Source of the DNA: Agrocybe praecox
Lineage: Eukaryota > Basidiomycota > Agaricomycetes > Agaricales > Agrocybaceae
Assembly (NCBI GenBank): GCA_964017145.1
Contig: OZ024851.1
Span: 2,046,001 to 2,110,000 of the forward strand
Direction: 5' to 3'
Length of the DNA stretch: 64,000 nt
Below are positions 1 to 11,726 of this stretch, piece after piece. The notes under the pieces were generated by a model that was given only the letters and a program-made list of their open reading frames with translations, had not been told where the DNA came from and made no database searches. A program made the translations under genes and the position numbers. Each line of letters begins with the position of its first letter. Within the stretch, counting starts at the first letter, position 1.

Positions 1-1954
1 GTGGCCGGAAAGCTCAAGGTCTTACCAGAACAACCGGAACCTCTACCTCTTCTCGGGCCCAAATCCACCGGTCCCAAACAGCGCAAGGACCACGCTGAGA
101 GCACTGGGACAACTGGAGATAGTGATGATGGTGATGTAGAAGAAATTGACGAATCCCAGGAAGAGGACGTTGCGGTATGTGTTTTCTGGACAAAGCAAAG
201 ACGGACGCGTGTAAACGATTCATTGTTTTTTTTTGCAACAGGTGTATAATCAAATTTCCTTAATACCTGAGGGCACAGCTCGTAGGGATGCTTTGAAACT
301 GACGAAAAAGAAAGCCAAATCATTGCCACGGGTAACGGCGTACGCTACAGCCAGGTAAAGAGACGGCACTGGGAATTTCAAGATGCAAACTAACGCTTCT
401 CAGCTCTTACCGGATGAATGACCTACTGAAGTTTTTCAATGCGAGGCGTAATGCATACCATACAGATCCCAAACTGATCGACGATGTAATATACACACCA
501 TATGTGTACGACCCACCCTCAAATTCCCATGAACCGCGGCAATCCAGTGCCCCAACTGGTGATCTACTGGGTATTCCAGAACTCAGGGAAGATGGAGAGG
601 AAGACGCAGAAGTAGAGAACCCACCCAAAACGAGGAAGGCTAGCAAGTTTGATACCACTGCAACCGAAGCAGAGATATTTCTGTTTGACTACGGCACGGT
701 CGTTATATGGGGCATGTCTGAATCTCAGGAAAAGAGGTTTCTATCTTCCTTGTGAGTCTTTTAGCTCGACCCCAAACCCGCGTTCGTCTTTATTTAAAAC
801 TATTTTATTTATATAGGAAGAGGTTCGAAATCGACAAGCTAGGTAATTCAATTTCACAGCCTCACAAATAGTGACTCGTATCTAATGAATGACCAGCTCC
901 TGACGACATCGAGATGGAAGACCTCAATTATTATTATGCGAATTACAGTCGGTACGGATCACTTGACTTCTCTGGTTTTGACCAGTGTCTAATCTTGCTT
1001 ATACTCTAGAATATATAATGATGTCATCACATTGCGAAAAGGATCTAGTTATATGTGAGTGGGGTACGCGCAAACGCGCTAGAACCAAAACTCAAGGGCA
1101 TAATAGGACAAAACTGTCCTTATCGCACGCGCTGTCGCAATCAGTAAAAATATCTTTGGCACGTTTATTCTCCTACTCAAAGAAGCACATTTTACTAACG
1201 CATGCTTTTAATGTAGTTTGAAGAACTAATTTCATCCAAAATCGAAGAAACAAAAGATATTCCGGAATTAATCAGCGAAACCGGCAAGATTAACATGCCG
1301 CACAAAGGCAGGTCTCTTTGTTCGTGATGATAGCCTTCATGAAATTGAAATTAGCAAGTTTTTTCTAGAAATCATGCAGAAAATTGGACAACTGTTCTTG
1401 CTTCGGACCAGCATTAATTCTGTGGGTTCTGTCCTCGACTCACCAGTACGTATCTTCACGTATACAAATGTTCAATGGGGCACTGGAATTGACTAATTAT
1501 GAACAGGAAGTGTTCTGGGTGAGTTCTTAGCTCGTGAACAGTTGACCGAGCATGTCACCCATATTGAAATCTGCTTCCAGACTTTTCCGGATTTGCAGCC
1601 TCTGTATGATGCCGCTCGGAGTTACCTAGAAATTCCGCAAAGAATCACCTTGTTGAACACTCGCGTAGAGGTAAATTTTATTGAAATTGAGGCGGTGCGC
1701 CGGCGCCCGAATTGAAGACGCCTAGTATAGTAAACAGTTGATGATTTTCCTTTCATAGGTATTGCAAGACATGCTTCAGCTATTGAAGGAATCGGTCTCC
1801 AGCAAACATTCGGAACGCCTGGAACAAATCGTCATCTTTCTGATTGGTATAGAAATTGGCAAGTCGGTTTCTCTATCTTTCGACGAAATGGATATTAACT
1901 TTCTCCGCAGTGTTAGGTGTTATTACCATTCTCGTTGATTTAATGGCCGCATGA
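1..1954 (+). CDS. RMD1/RMND1-family (DUF155) protein, 5'-partial
   Basis: The C-terminal part of a DUF155 protein, related to yeast Rmd1 and human RMND1. The family is membrane-anchored and some members act in mitochondrial translation or meiotic division; the exact role here is inferred. I read about 13 exons joining in frame. The diagnostic block IFLFDYGTVVIWGMSESQEK lies at about 680-735, followed by an acidic IEMEDLNYYY segment and a KLSLSHALSQSVKISLFEEL helix typical of the family. The last exon gives a hydrophobic C-terminal anchor ending VLGVITILVDLMAA and a TGA at 1952-1954. The first exon (to 174) is acidic and open to the window edge, so the true start is upstream. Three introns seem to use GC rather than GT donors (1159, 1308 and about 1859) and one exon is only 12 nt (1507-1518). 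Family assignment is firm; single splice sites are less so. Confidence 0.85.
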
Positions 1955-2247
1955 CCAGTAAATTGTTTTCCCCGTCTCAACCTTAAGGATTCGAGGGTTC
2001 TTCGCCCTCTATATGATACCCATTTTACGTAGATTAATGGACTATACAAATGTACAACATTCCGGATTATCCTTACATACATACATACTTAGATTGAGCG
2101 AACATTCGTCGTATAGTGAGTTAGTTGGCGGCAGTTATGTGGGTCTACAAAAGAACGCAGTTAGTGATCAATAGAGTATAGAGAGGGTTCCCCATCCACT
2201 TACAAACGAATGAATGAGACTGCAGATGTCATGTGGCGGACCATGAT

Positions 2248-5200
2248 TTACGATTTGTCCTTCTGAGATGTTTTCTCTCGGGACCGAACTGTTGTTTGCC
2301 CTCCGCGGTTTGTTGAAGAAGCACCCTGGGATTTCGTTTTGCGGAAACAAAGAAATTCAATTCCTGTAGCTCTGCGTGTTTCCGCGAGTATTTTCTTGAC
2401 CCCGTCCAGGCTAGATTGTAGGTTTTCATCACCAGGACGTCGTGAATAAGCTTGTGAGATCCGATTGTAGAGTTCCGTTAGTGCCTTGGCTGCTGCTGGG
2501 GTGAGGTATTGGCCTAATGTTTGATGCATAAATTCAATCTCAAGCGTCGCCTGAGGGTTATATTTGGTAAGTACGCCCTCGAATGCATGCTAGAAAATAC
2601 CAGAAGAAGGCTTAACGTACTCTCAATGTTCCACCCATTCCGAAACGTTTAACCTGTCGGAAACACCGAAGCGCTTCACTAGCGAGCTCTTCTATGAGCC
2701 CATTTAGAGTCCGATCCAGAAGTGGTTCGGCTATCCTGCACACCTGTGCATGGACGCCCACAAGGCTCAGAAGGGCTTCGTACATGTAAGGTCGGACCCC
2801 TGCACAGTGCACATGTTGCGTCACGCGATTCATATCCATCAATGAATGACTCGACTCGGAAAATAGCATCGAAGAACATACCGGTAGGTTGTGGCGTCTC
2901 ATACCAATCCATCTCGCTGTCGAGGATTCCTCCGCGTAGAATAGCCTTGACGTTTTCGCTTTTAGACTTGACATAGCCGTTAAATAGAGTTTTGTCTAAT
3001 TCCCCAACCACGGTCATTAAAGTCTATAATAGCCGGTTATTTATCTAAGGACAAACGTGTTCATATATCAAAAAGCACATACCTTCCTGTCCTCTAGTAA
3101 TGAAGTACTAAAAGCCTCTTCAAATTGAGAAAGCATGTTAGGAATCACTGCCTTGGATAAGGAGTTGACATTGGAAATGACGATCAAGAGTCTTGTGTCC
3201 TGTAGAAAAGTAAGAATATAAGAGTCGTCGCAACTAGCGCAAAAAGCCATTGACATACGCCCTCTTTGAGGTCAAGAAGCCCCATAGGGTTCAAACTGTC
3301 GAGAGCCGCATTACCACCATCAGGGCCTTCACCGCGCACGACTGGCGATTCATCGGAGGCTAAGAGCGCAAGGCCATCCAGAATGGCATAAACCGCATCT
3401 AGGAACGCCTTGCTAATTTTCGTGACGAACAGCTGGGACAAAGGATTCTGTTTTACCGCCTGTGAGACAGAAGAAATTTCCAAGCCACCACCGAGTCTAA
3501 ACGCCGCAGTGGTCATATGTCGTTGGAACATTTCTATCTGTGAAAGATACCGAGTCGTGAATGGCTCAATGGGGTTCGAAATCCAGGCTTCTGTCCAGTG
3601 GAGTATGCGCGCATCTAGTACATATATCAGGGATGCGTGCAATGTATAGGTCGGAATTTTCATACCTCTTAACCAGGATTCAATAAGAATGTCTTCGAAT
3701 CTCCATCTTACGCTCTCCAGGAATCCCTTCAATACATTGTCCTGTGAGATTTCCAGGCCATTGAGTTCATTGACAGTCTCCTGGATATCAGCGCTAATTT
3801 TAAGTAAATAATAAGCTGTGCAGGGTGAATGGGTATTCTGAGGGATCAGCCGGGGATTAGAACTATAAGTTCCGCCCATGACTGCCACATCAGACAGCTT
3901 GAAAAATTCAGAGATAAGAGATATATAGAGCTTGACAATATCCAACGCCATAGTACGGCACTGTGAGAGACTTCGACGCCCGGATGTCGCATTAGGAGAT
4001 GTCTGAAAATTCATCAAGCTCAGGATCGACATAGCATGAGTCGTAGCAAGGCATACCCTCTTAAATTTGCCTTCCATGACGCTCTTAGAAATCTTCCAAA
4101 AATTAGGCAATGACGACAGCATGGCCTCGGAGAGGTTCTTGACCATATCGTGAACAGCTTGCCATGCTGGTTCTCCAACCGATTTCGCTACAGAACGCCA
4201 CTTAAGTCAGAAAAGGTCTGAAAAGGGTTATATAGGAGCGCGGTCACCAATTACAGAGTCTGGTTTCTGCGCCACAAGATCAGCAATCGCGGTCTGGAGC
4301 TGACTGCGAAGAGACACCGCAAGCTCGGTGGAGTCAATATCATCAATGTTTGTTTGTCGGATATTTACTATTCTCAGTTAGCCTTCGGACGGACACGAGC
4401 GGGTGAGAAAGAAGGCAAAGGCTCACCTTCTACGCTGCTAACAGAAGAACGGTATGTCTTATTCATAGCATCCAGAATGTGCTTGTGATGGGTATCGAAA
4501 TAGGTCCACACAGGATCATCGTTAGATTGCAAATCCAAAAGTATCCTGGAAAACATCAATGCATATGGTTGAATAAACATAAGACAACGGAGACTATCAC
4601 CACAACTTACTCAAGAGTCTTTTCGTGCTCTTCCACGCTCCGGCTAGAATCTTGCAACTGTGCAATGAGCACATTTCTCATCTGGCCGATGGCTTTCTCC
4701 ACGCTGGCCCATACTTTGTCTAGGACACGCTTCCGGTGTTGTTCAGCAATCTCAGAGGCAATGGAATCCTTTGACTTTCCAATCGGAATTAGTTGGTCTG
4801 GCCGAGTTTCGAGCATGTATTTCCCTTTCTTGTAGTCACGCAGTGCAATCTCGTAGCGTCCCTATGTATTGGCGCTGAGCTTGAGAGACATGAATTCAGT
4901 CAGGTTCTTAAACAGAAAACCTACCGCTTCGATTGATTCAAATATGAAACTAGGCAAATTGAAGAAGAACTTTGATCTTTCGAAGACTGTGAGAGTTGTC
5001 CGGAGCTTCTCTGCTTTGGAGGCATTTTCGAGAACAGGAAGAAACACCTGGTTAGCCTTTTGTACGCCATCTATGGAAGAAATGTTAAGCAGGCATGTCA
5101 AATCAATATTATGTTGATAATTTATCGCACTTTTAAGATTGTCGCGCAGAGGAAGGACAGATAGTTGCTTTCCGGTAGTTTCTTGCATATCAGCATACAA

Positions 5201-5854
5201 GGCTGTACAACGAGAATATATCAATTAAAAAGAAGAAGAAAGGTGACAGCTTGGAATAACCATCGGTAGACGACTTGACAGCGACGAAGCGGTCAAAATT
5301 GTCCTCCACTAAAATACGAACGGCTTCTGAACGGGCTTCTATTGAGTTCTGTAGGTAGGCTATTCCTCGAGCAAGGTCTTGATAAGTGGCATTAGGATGC
5401 ATGGTTGAAAGGAATATTTTTGGATCGAAGGTCTTCGAGGTTATTAGACATGCGGCCTCTGTATAAAAGTGGGGGTCAGACCATAGGTTTGGATCATTGT
5501 TTCGGGTAGAGCGTGCATACTCAATTCCATGTCCAAATCCTTGAGCCTGGGCCTTTAAGTCCAACATAGCAACACACTCCATGAGCTCCAGTACGTACTT
5601 GTAGGCATCACCCAGTCCAATAGGATCTCCTTCTCCTTCCGGAGCTTGTGCTATTGAAGGACTAAGCATTGCACCAGCCAGGGTATCCGCAAGTTCATGG
5701 TCCACTTCTTCCCATTTCCTGTCCAATTCCATTTCAGTCGCCATGCTTTTCGAACATCATGATGAGCTTTCTCAACTCACGTAGGGCTCATCGACCCGAT
5801 CTTGTACGCCTGAAGAAGCGCAGCTTCCTCGACATCAAAATTGAGTCTCGGCAT
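2248..5854 (-). CDS. SEC5: Exocyst complex component Sec5
   Basis: Sec5 (EXOC2) is a subunit of the octameric exocyst, which tethers secretory vesicles to the plasma membrane at sites of polarised growth. The start at 5854 gives [21 protein letters not shown] first intron (donor at 5780) leads to [15 protein letters not shown] in the second exon. The conserved N-terminal block follows: [20 protein letters not shown] and [17 protein letters not shown]. Later exons give the helical-bundle core, for example [20 protein letters not shown], and a long exon at about 3260-4146. The C-terminus reads [20 protein letters not shown] then [17 protein letters not shown], the usual Sec5 end, with the stop at 2248-2250. 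There are about ten short introns and length is near normal. It is transcribed in the same direction as the downstream hydroxylase gene. No break is seen. Confidence 0.9.
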
Positions 5855-6507
5855 CGTCGATTAGCGTACAGTTAATCCAGGTGGCCCGTAGGTTGAGGTT
5901 GTAAACAGTTGCCGATAGATAGAATGAAATCAAAGACGCTCCTTCGCAGGTCAACTGCGAGGATCAGCGTTGCCCTAGTGTACAGGTGACTGCGGTGCAA
6001 TATATAGACTTAGTACTTGGTTGATGGTCAGTAAACTTGAAGAATCGTACGAACGAACCCTGGTCCCCGGGGGCCGGGGGCCGGAACAAGTGCATTATTT
6101 GTCCCTATTGGGCAGTGGGCGTAGAATATGTCCTCAGGACAACAACCACCGCTGAAGCTAATGACTATTTCTCATCCGAATAGCTATTAGTAGATATGTT
6201 TTATATCTTAGTTTAATAGAGGTTTGCCATTTAGTGAAGATATATGCTATACATAGTATGCCTCCGGACATATTTCTCCACAAAATATAATTGCCATTTG
6301 AACACGATATAGCCAAATTTTGAGGAGAAATATTCGCTTCAGCGGTGAACGTTTGAAGTGTAATCTTTAAATCATATCTTTCCATTACATTATAAGCATC
6401 ACTAATTATTAGACTCAAGCCCGATACTACTACGTATAAACCAAACACACATAAATGACTGAGGTGTGGTGCCGTCAGAAAACCACTAGGGCATAGGAAA
6501 ACTAGTT
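5855..6507. other. Intergenic spacer, SEC5 promoter side
   Basis: No gene is recognised. The spacer lies between the SEC5 start and the SCS7 stop and should carry the SEC5 promoter and the SCS7 3' end. A short GC run of C/G tracts sits at about 6065-6085, and 6170-6450 is AT-rich with no coding signal. Confidence 0.5.
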
Positions 6508-8016
6508 TCAGACAGGGAGGACGGTGTTGAAGACGTAGTCCCAGATTTTGCCTTTGCGAAAAAAATGAGCTATGTTCATTAACGAACACAATGAATTAGA
6601 GACTTACTGGTGACACCGTAGCCCAGCTCGAAATTCTTGTAGTGATGGGCAAGATGATACTTCTTCATGTCCTTCATGTACTGAGGGAGTTTCGTGTGGT
6701 GAAGGCTAATGCACTTCGTTAGTAAGGTAATTGATTCAAAAAAATGATATCACTCACGCGTAGTGCATGCAATCATATCCAATGTCTGCAATAGTCAAAT
6801 TAGTCGGCTAATTTTATACGTCTTTGGAAATTTCTTACACATAGTGAAGGCACCAGATATGATGCCATTAGCCACGGCAACCGGGAAAATCTTATAGGCC
6901 AGCTGCGTGAACGGCGTCTCCAGGATGAAGAACAGTGGAGGAGGCATGACAAGTCGCAGCCTAGAGAATATTTCATCAGCAAGATTTCTCTAGAGCAATA
7001 AACAAGGAAACCTTACCTGTCCATTGGTAGGTAATGGTGCACCCCGTGTCCCAAGAAGTGGAGCATGAGGAATACAGGCCTATCTGGAAGCCACTCGTCG
7101 ATGTGGAATAAAAAGCGGTGCATGAGATATTCCAAAGCCGTCCAGATAACATTTCCCGTTAAGAAGCATATCATCGTCTTAACTACGGACTCTGCAGGTA
7201 CCAAGTGCCACGCAGAGATCGGTAAGGCCGGGTTGTCGAAGAAGCTGGGTAGAGGTCCCGTAAATTGGAAAATAGACCGCAGTAATATGTATGCCGTGAT
7301 AGGTGCCCAAAATATGGGCACGACATACCACTCCGTCCGTGTGCACATCTGAAAAGAAATGTTAAACATTGACAACCAGTGAAATCCCAAGTATGAATCC
7401 GTACCTCAAGCACGTCAGGACCAAACAGTCTCGCAGACTCATGAAGATGACGGGGTTGGTGAACTTGTTGCATATAGTATGATTTGCTGTAATAAGACCG
7501 AAATGAACATGAGACCTCAAAGAATTTGACGTTCGAAATTCAGCCACAGGAATACTGACCTCCAGTTTGATTCCCAGACTTGTCGCAGAAGAGGTCTTCG
7601 AAGGTCAAGGAAGGTGTTCTTTTCATAATCCTGAGCCGAGTCTGTCTCCTCAGGATGGAAGTCATCAGGAGCCTCCCAATCTAGTTGACTGCTCAGTCTG
7701 ACGTTCTGATTAAGGAAAGCAAAAGCAACACACCGTCACGAACGATTGAATCCCCGGTTCCCAACCTTCCAATGACATACTCATCAAGCATACTGTAAGC
7801 CGAATCAGAATGCTCGTGCTCTTGCTTGTCTTTCATGGCCTCTTCAACATCCTTCCCCGCATATTGCAAAATCAAATCGTCTCCTCCTGGGTGGTCGTTG
7901 AGGAAGTTAGACACGTCGTAGACTTTGCCGGAATGCGATATCCAACAGCTCGAGGACTGGTTGTGAGCAGCGACGTCCTCTGCCGTGTAGATACGAATTC
8001 GTTTGGAGGCCGTCAT
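6508..8016 (-). CDS. SCS7: Sphingolipid fatty acid 2-hydroxylase (Scs7/FA2H)
   Basis: Scs7 hydroxylates the alpha carbon of the very-long-chain acyl group of ceramides in the ER. The N-terminal exon (8016 to about 7730) is a cytochrome b5 domain: CWISHSGKVYDVSNFLNDHP followed by GGDDLILQYAG, with the haem-ligand histidine in the HPGG motif. Downstream exons hold the fatty-acid hydroxylase domain with its histidine boxes: HRFLFHIDEWLPD (about 7100), HFLGHGVHHYLPMDR (about 7020-7060), a DCMHY block near 6760, and YHLAHHYKNFELGYGVTS near 6610-6660. A last intron splits the end, and the final exon reads KIWDYVFNTVLPV with TGA at 6508-6510. Hydrophobic stretches between the boxes fit the family's ER membrane topology. 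All metal-ligand blocks appear intact, so the enzyme should be active. Six or seven short introns are inferred. Confidence 0.92.
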
Positions 8017-9074
8017 GAGGGGAAAGAAGAAAGAGACTCAGGAAAACAATAATTCACCAGCGCGACAACTCACCCCTTTGATCGAAACTCGGACAAATTT
8101 AGTCTCACGACTTTCAATATTATGCGGCTCCATTTTATCCGAAAACGGCAAAACCTTCCGTCATGTGATATTGGCCGATGACTAAAAATGGAGTTTTTCT
8201 CCTTTTGCATCCTCGACTTGCCAACCCTGTATTTTCCTTTATGTTTTCATCTGCCCTATTCCACCTGTTTCCAACGTATATACGTCTATAATACGAAGAT
8301 ACCCAAAAAAAGAACTCGATTATTCCACTACGGAGATGGCTCCAGATTTTTCTGGGCATGGATCAGTATGAACCGACTCGAGTTCTAGACAACGGAAGTA
8401 GACTGGACTCGGCGCTTAAAACTGTGTCAGAGGAAGACAGTCTAAAAGTCTAAAGACACATCTGGGGTTTGTGTTTAACTGATAGTTAGGAAGTATATTT
8501 CAGACACTACACGCGTACCCCAAGCGCCTCTTGTGCCACCCAGATCGAGAATTCCTGCAGGCTGCCAAATTCCGCCCCAGAGATTGGGGAACTTTGGGGT
8601 CAATCCAACTTCGGACGAATGTATTATGTGACTAGTGTAGCTTGTGTTGTGTTTCCGTGCCCGCCCGGTTTTTGTTGGATCCCTTTGTCGCTTTGTCGCG
8701 GACTCCCTGTCCGCCGCTTCGCTGTCTGCTACTCTCGTATAATACTAGTACAAACTACTTGAAAATCGAGTGGAATGCACATTCAGCGTTGAAGAACACA
8801 AACATATATATTCCGTTTGATCATGTTCTCTTTACTACAGGACTAACATAAATGGGCAGCCAAACATATTCAAAATATGTACAAAACATTGAATAATGGG
8901 TAATACTATTTATGTCACGCATGCCCGAAATCAGGTCATGTATCAGAAGAAACCAGCGTCGAGGGGCGGAAGTTGAATCCATGAGGAGCTTGGGCAAAAT
9001 GCACAGTTCGCCAAGTCTCCTTCGTCCAAAATCCTGGCTGACACAGGAGCCGTTTAGCATACGCAATTTATAGC
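8017..9074. other. Intergenic region without recognised gene
   Basis: About 1 kb between the SCS7 start and the acyl-CoA ligase stop, both genes on the minus strand. Open frames are short and show no known domain or convincing exon chain. The 8017-8200 part should carry the SCS7 promoter. A C/T-rich stretch at 8640-8740 has no clear function. Confidence 0.4.
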
Positions 9075-11726
9075 TTACGAGTCCTTCCCAACTCGGCCAG
9101 TATCTCTGGCAACTAGTTCTTTGCTCCACTTCCGCAGTATATGCTTCTGGACTTTACCGCTCGCAGTTTTCGGAAGTTCCTCAGGATTTCCATCTTCGTT
9201 TATGAACCATACCCACGCGGGTGCGTTCTAAAAAAAGCCGGTCAAACATTAGTCTGTCTTATGCACACACAAGGGGGTTACTAACCTGTGGATTCATGTT
9301 CTTCGAAACATACTCTTTCACTTCGTTTCTTGATATCGGCGGCCTATGTGGTTCACGCACGATCCACGCACCCACTACTTCCCCATACTTCTCGTCAGGG
9401 ACAGAAACGGCGGCCGCTTCGCGTATATCAGGATGTGAAGTCATCGCATTTTCTATTTGGACTGGGAACAGGTTCTGGGGAACATCAAAGGTCAGAACGT
9501 TATCTTGGTTTCTGATATCAGTGAATGCTCTTACTTCACCCCCTCGGATTATGAGATCCTTCGGCTACAATTAGCTACCAGAGTCGGACCATGAAGTATA
9601 TATTACACACCTTTATCCTACCAACAACTAGGATACTTTGGATTAGGTAGAGGGATCTATGTAATGGTATTGGGTCTCACCTCGTAAGTAGCCATCTTCG
9701 TCCATAATACCCTCATCGCCCGTGTGCATCCAAAGTGTTCCATTTTCATCCTTCTTCATCACACCCTTCGTTTGTTTTTCATCGTTCCAGTACCTTTCAA
9801 AAATATCAATTGTATGGAAAATGACCGGAGAAAGAATGCGCACCCTTTCTGCAACAAGTAGCCACCAATACAAATTTCTCCAGGTTTGCCAACGTCCACG
9901 ACATTCCCATCGCCATCAACGATCTTAGCTTTAACATGTGGCTGAACTCTTCCAACAGTTTCTGTGCGCATAATCAAGGGATCGTCCAGGGTGGTCTGGA
10001 AGGATACCGGACTTGTCTCCGCTGGGGCCCAATTAGCATTGCAGGAATGAAATTAGTCTGATCACTTACTCATCCCAAACGCGTTTGTCAATTCGGTTAG
10101 ATTGAGTTTCGCAATAAGGCTCTTCATGAGATCTATGGGCACAGGCGACCCAGCAGCGATTCCAGTCCTTGAAGGTAGACCGGTTTCATGAGACATGAAT
10201 GCAGAATCAGATATAAATTGGAGCCCACCTTAGCGACGACATATCGACATTCTCCCCGCTCTCTTTACGTTTCTCCACCTCTGACAAGACACCGAGGAAA
10301 TGAGTGGGTACGCCATGTAATGCAGTGCATTTTTCTGCTACAACGGCATCGACTATTGATGGAGGATCAAAGGATGCGGAAGGGTAGACGATGCAGGCTG
10401 CATGAGTCCATGCCGCTAGGTTGCCCAGGACGAGGCGTATATGAGATGCTCGAGGTGAGCTTTATGGCCAATAATCCAGACAGAAATTACTCATCAAAAC
10501 AATGGAATAAAGGAGGTACATTGCCTAGTATGACGTCATGAACGAAATGGTTAAAGTTGAAATGGATTGAAGGGACGTACACAAAACATCTTTTTCAGTT
10601 AGACGCATGCAACGTCCTATCGAAATAGCGTTGTTCAGAAGGTTTGAGTGGGTTAGCTAAATTAGAATTGGTGAATGCTGAAATATCATTCAAGAGAAAG
10701 ATCACGTACAGAAACGGCTTTGGGCAACCCAGTAGTCCCGCTATATTGCAAGTCTTTGTAAACAATGGCCCGATCACTGCCTCAATTGTATAAATTCTTA
10801 CCTGGTAAACTGCAGATTAATAACTTCATCTTTCTGAAGTCCCGCCATAATATCTTTGTGAATCCTAGCTTCCCTGGTATCCTCTCTCCACATCAATATC
10901 TCGCGCCAGTCAACCATGCTCTTAATGTGTAGCTTGGCAAGATCCGCACGAGATTCTTCAGAGTTGTCGACTACGATTAAATTGCGTAGTTCAGGCAAGT
11001 CTGGTATTTGAATCTCTCCGGGTTGACAATGACGCAGTTCTATGAATGCCTGCGAGAGTGTGCGAACGTATGTTGAGGATCGTAAGCGAGGGACTACGAA
11101 CAGGTGCTTTACACCGACGAGATTGAGTGTGGTCGCCTGATGATACAGTTGGTAGGTGGAATAAATCAAACAGGAAACCAATGTTCTTACCAGCTCAGTC
11201 AAACGATAAGCAGGGTTTAATGTCACTAGAATGGCACCTATACTTGCGCATGCCCATTGAAGCATAGCATACGCACTGCACAAATATACATCGTTCATCA
11301 AAGTGCTATTCATCTCGTGAGCTATGAATATGAAATAACGCACCTGTTATTGCCCATGATGACCCCTACACGATCCCCCTTCTGCACACCCATTCCTAAA
11401 AGCCCTCTAGCCAAAGCATTAATATGTCTATCAAATTCTTCAAAGTCCCAAGCGAGATGGGTGTCTACTCCTAGATTCCGCGACAGTGGTCCTCCATGTG
11501 CACGAGGGGCCTCTTCTCTCGCTATCAGTGCTGGCCTGGCACCATGTTGAGCCAGAACCTCAGTCCGAAAGTACTCTGGAAGCGACTTCATTGACAATGG
11601 GGGTTCCAAAGGACCTTCAACTGCCGACCTTGTTAATAAACATCGTTTCGTCTCCAGTTTCGTTCTTTGAAGCTTTGTACGGATGATTGACTGCCTTAAA
11701 CTCGCAGGCCATCTTGATAGAGACAT
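9075..11726 (-). CDS. AMP-binding medium-chain acyl-CoA ligase, ACSF2-like, mitochondrial
   Basis: An adenylate-forming enzyme that activates a carboxylic acid with ATP and CoA. The closest family by sequence pattern is ACSF2, a mitochondrial medium-chain fatty acyl-CoA synthetase. The start at 11726 gives an Arg/Ser-rich, acid-poor N-terminus (MSLSRWPASLRQSIIRTKLQ) that looks like a mitochondrial presequence. ARGLLGMGVQKGDRVGVIMG and ACASIGAILVTLNPAYRLTE follow. The ATP/Mg signature reads SGTTGLPKAVS, assembled across an intron at about 10690-10760. WMHTGDEGIMDEDGYLRG carries the TGD motif (about 9670-9730), followed by VVGRIK and DLIIRGGE. The C-terminal domain ends in ELPKTASGKVQKHILRKWSK, with the catalytic lysine in PKTASGK, and TAA at 9075-9077. 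About twelve short introns are needed. No disruption was seen. Confidence 0.88.

Noticed and set aside
2612..3017. Overlapping minus- and plus-strand frames inside SEC5
   Set aside because: They are frame shadows or intron read-through of SEC5 exons; the family reading explains the region.
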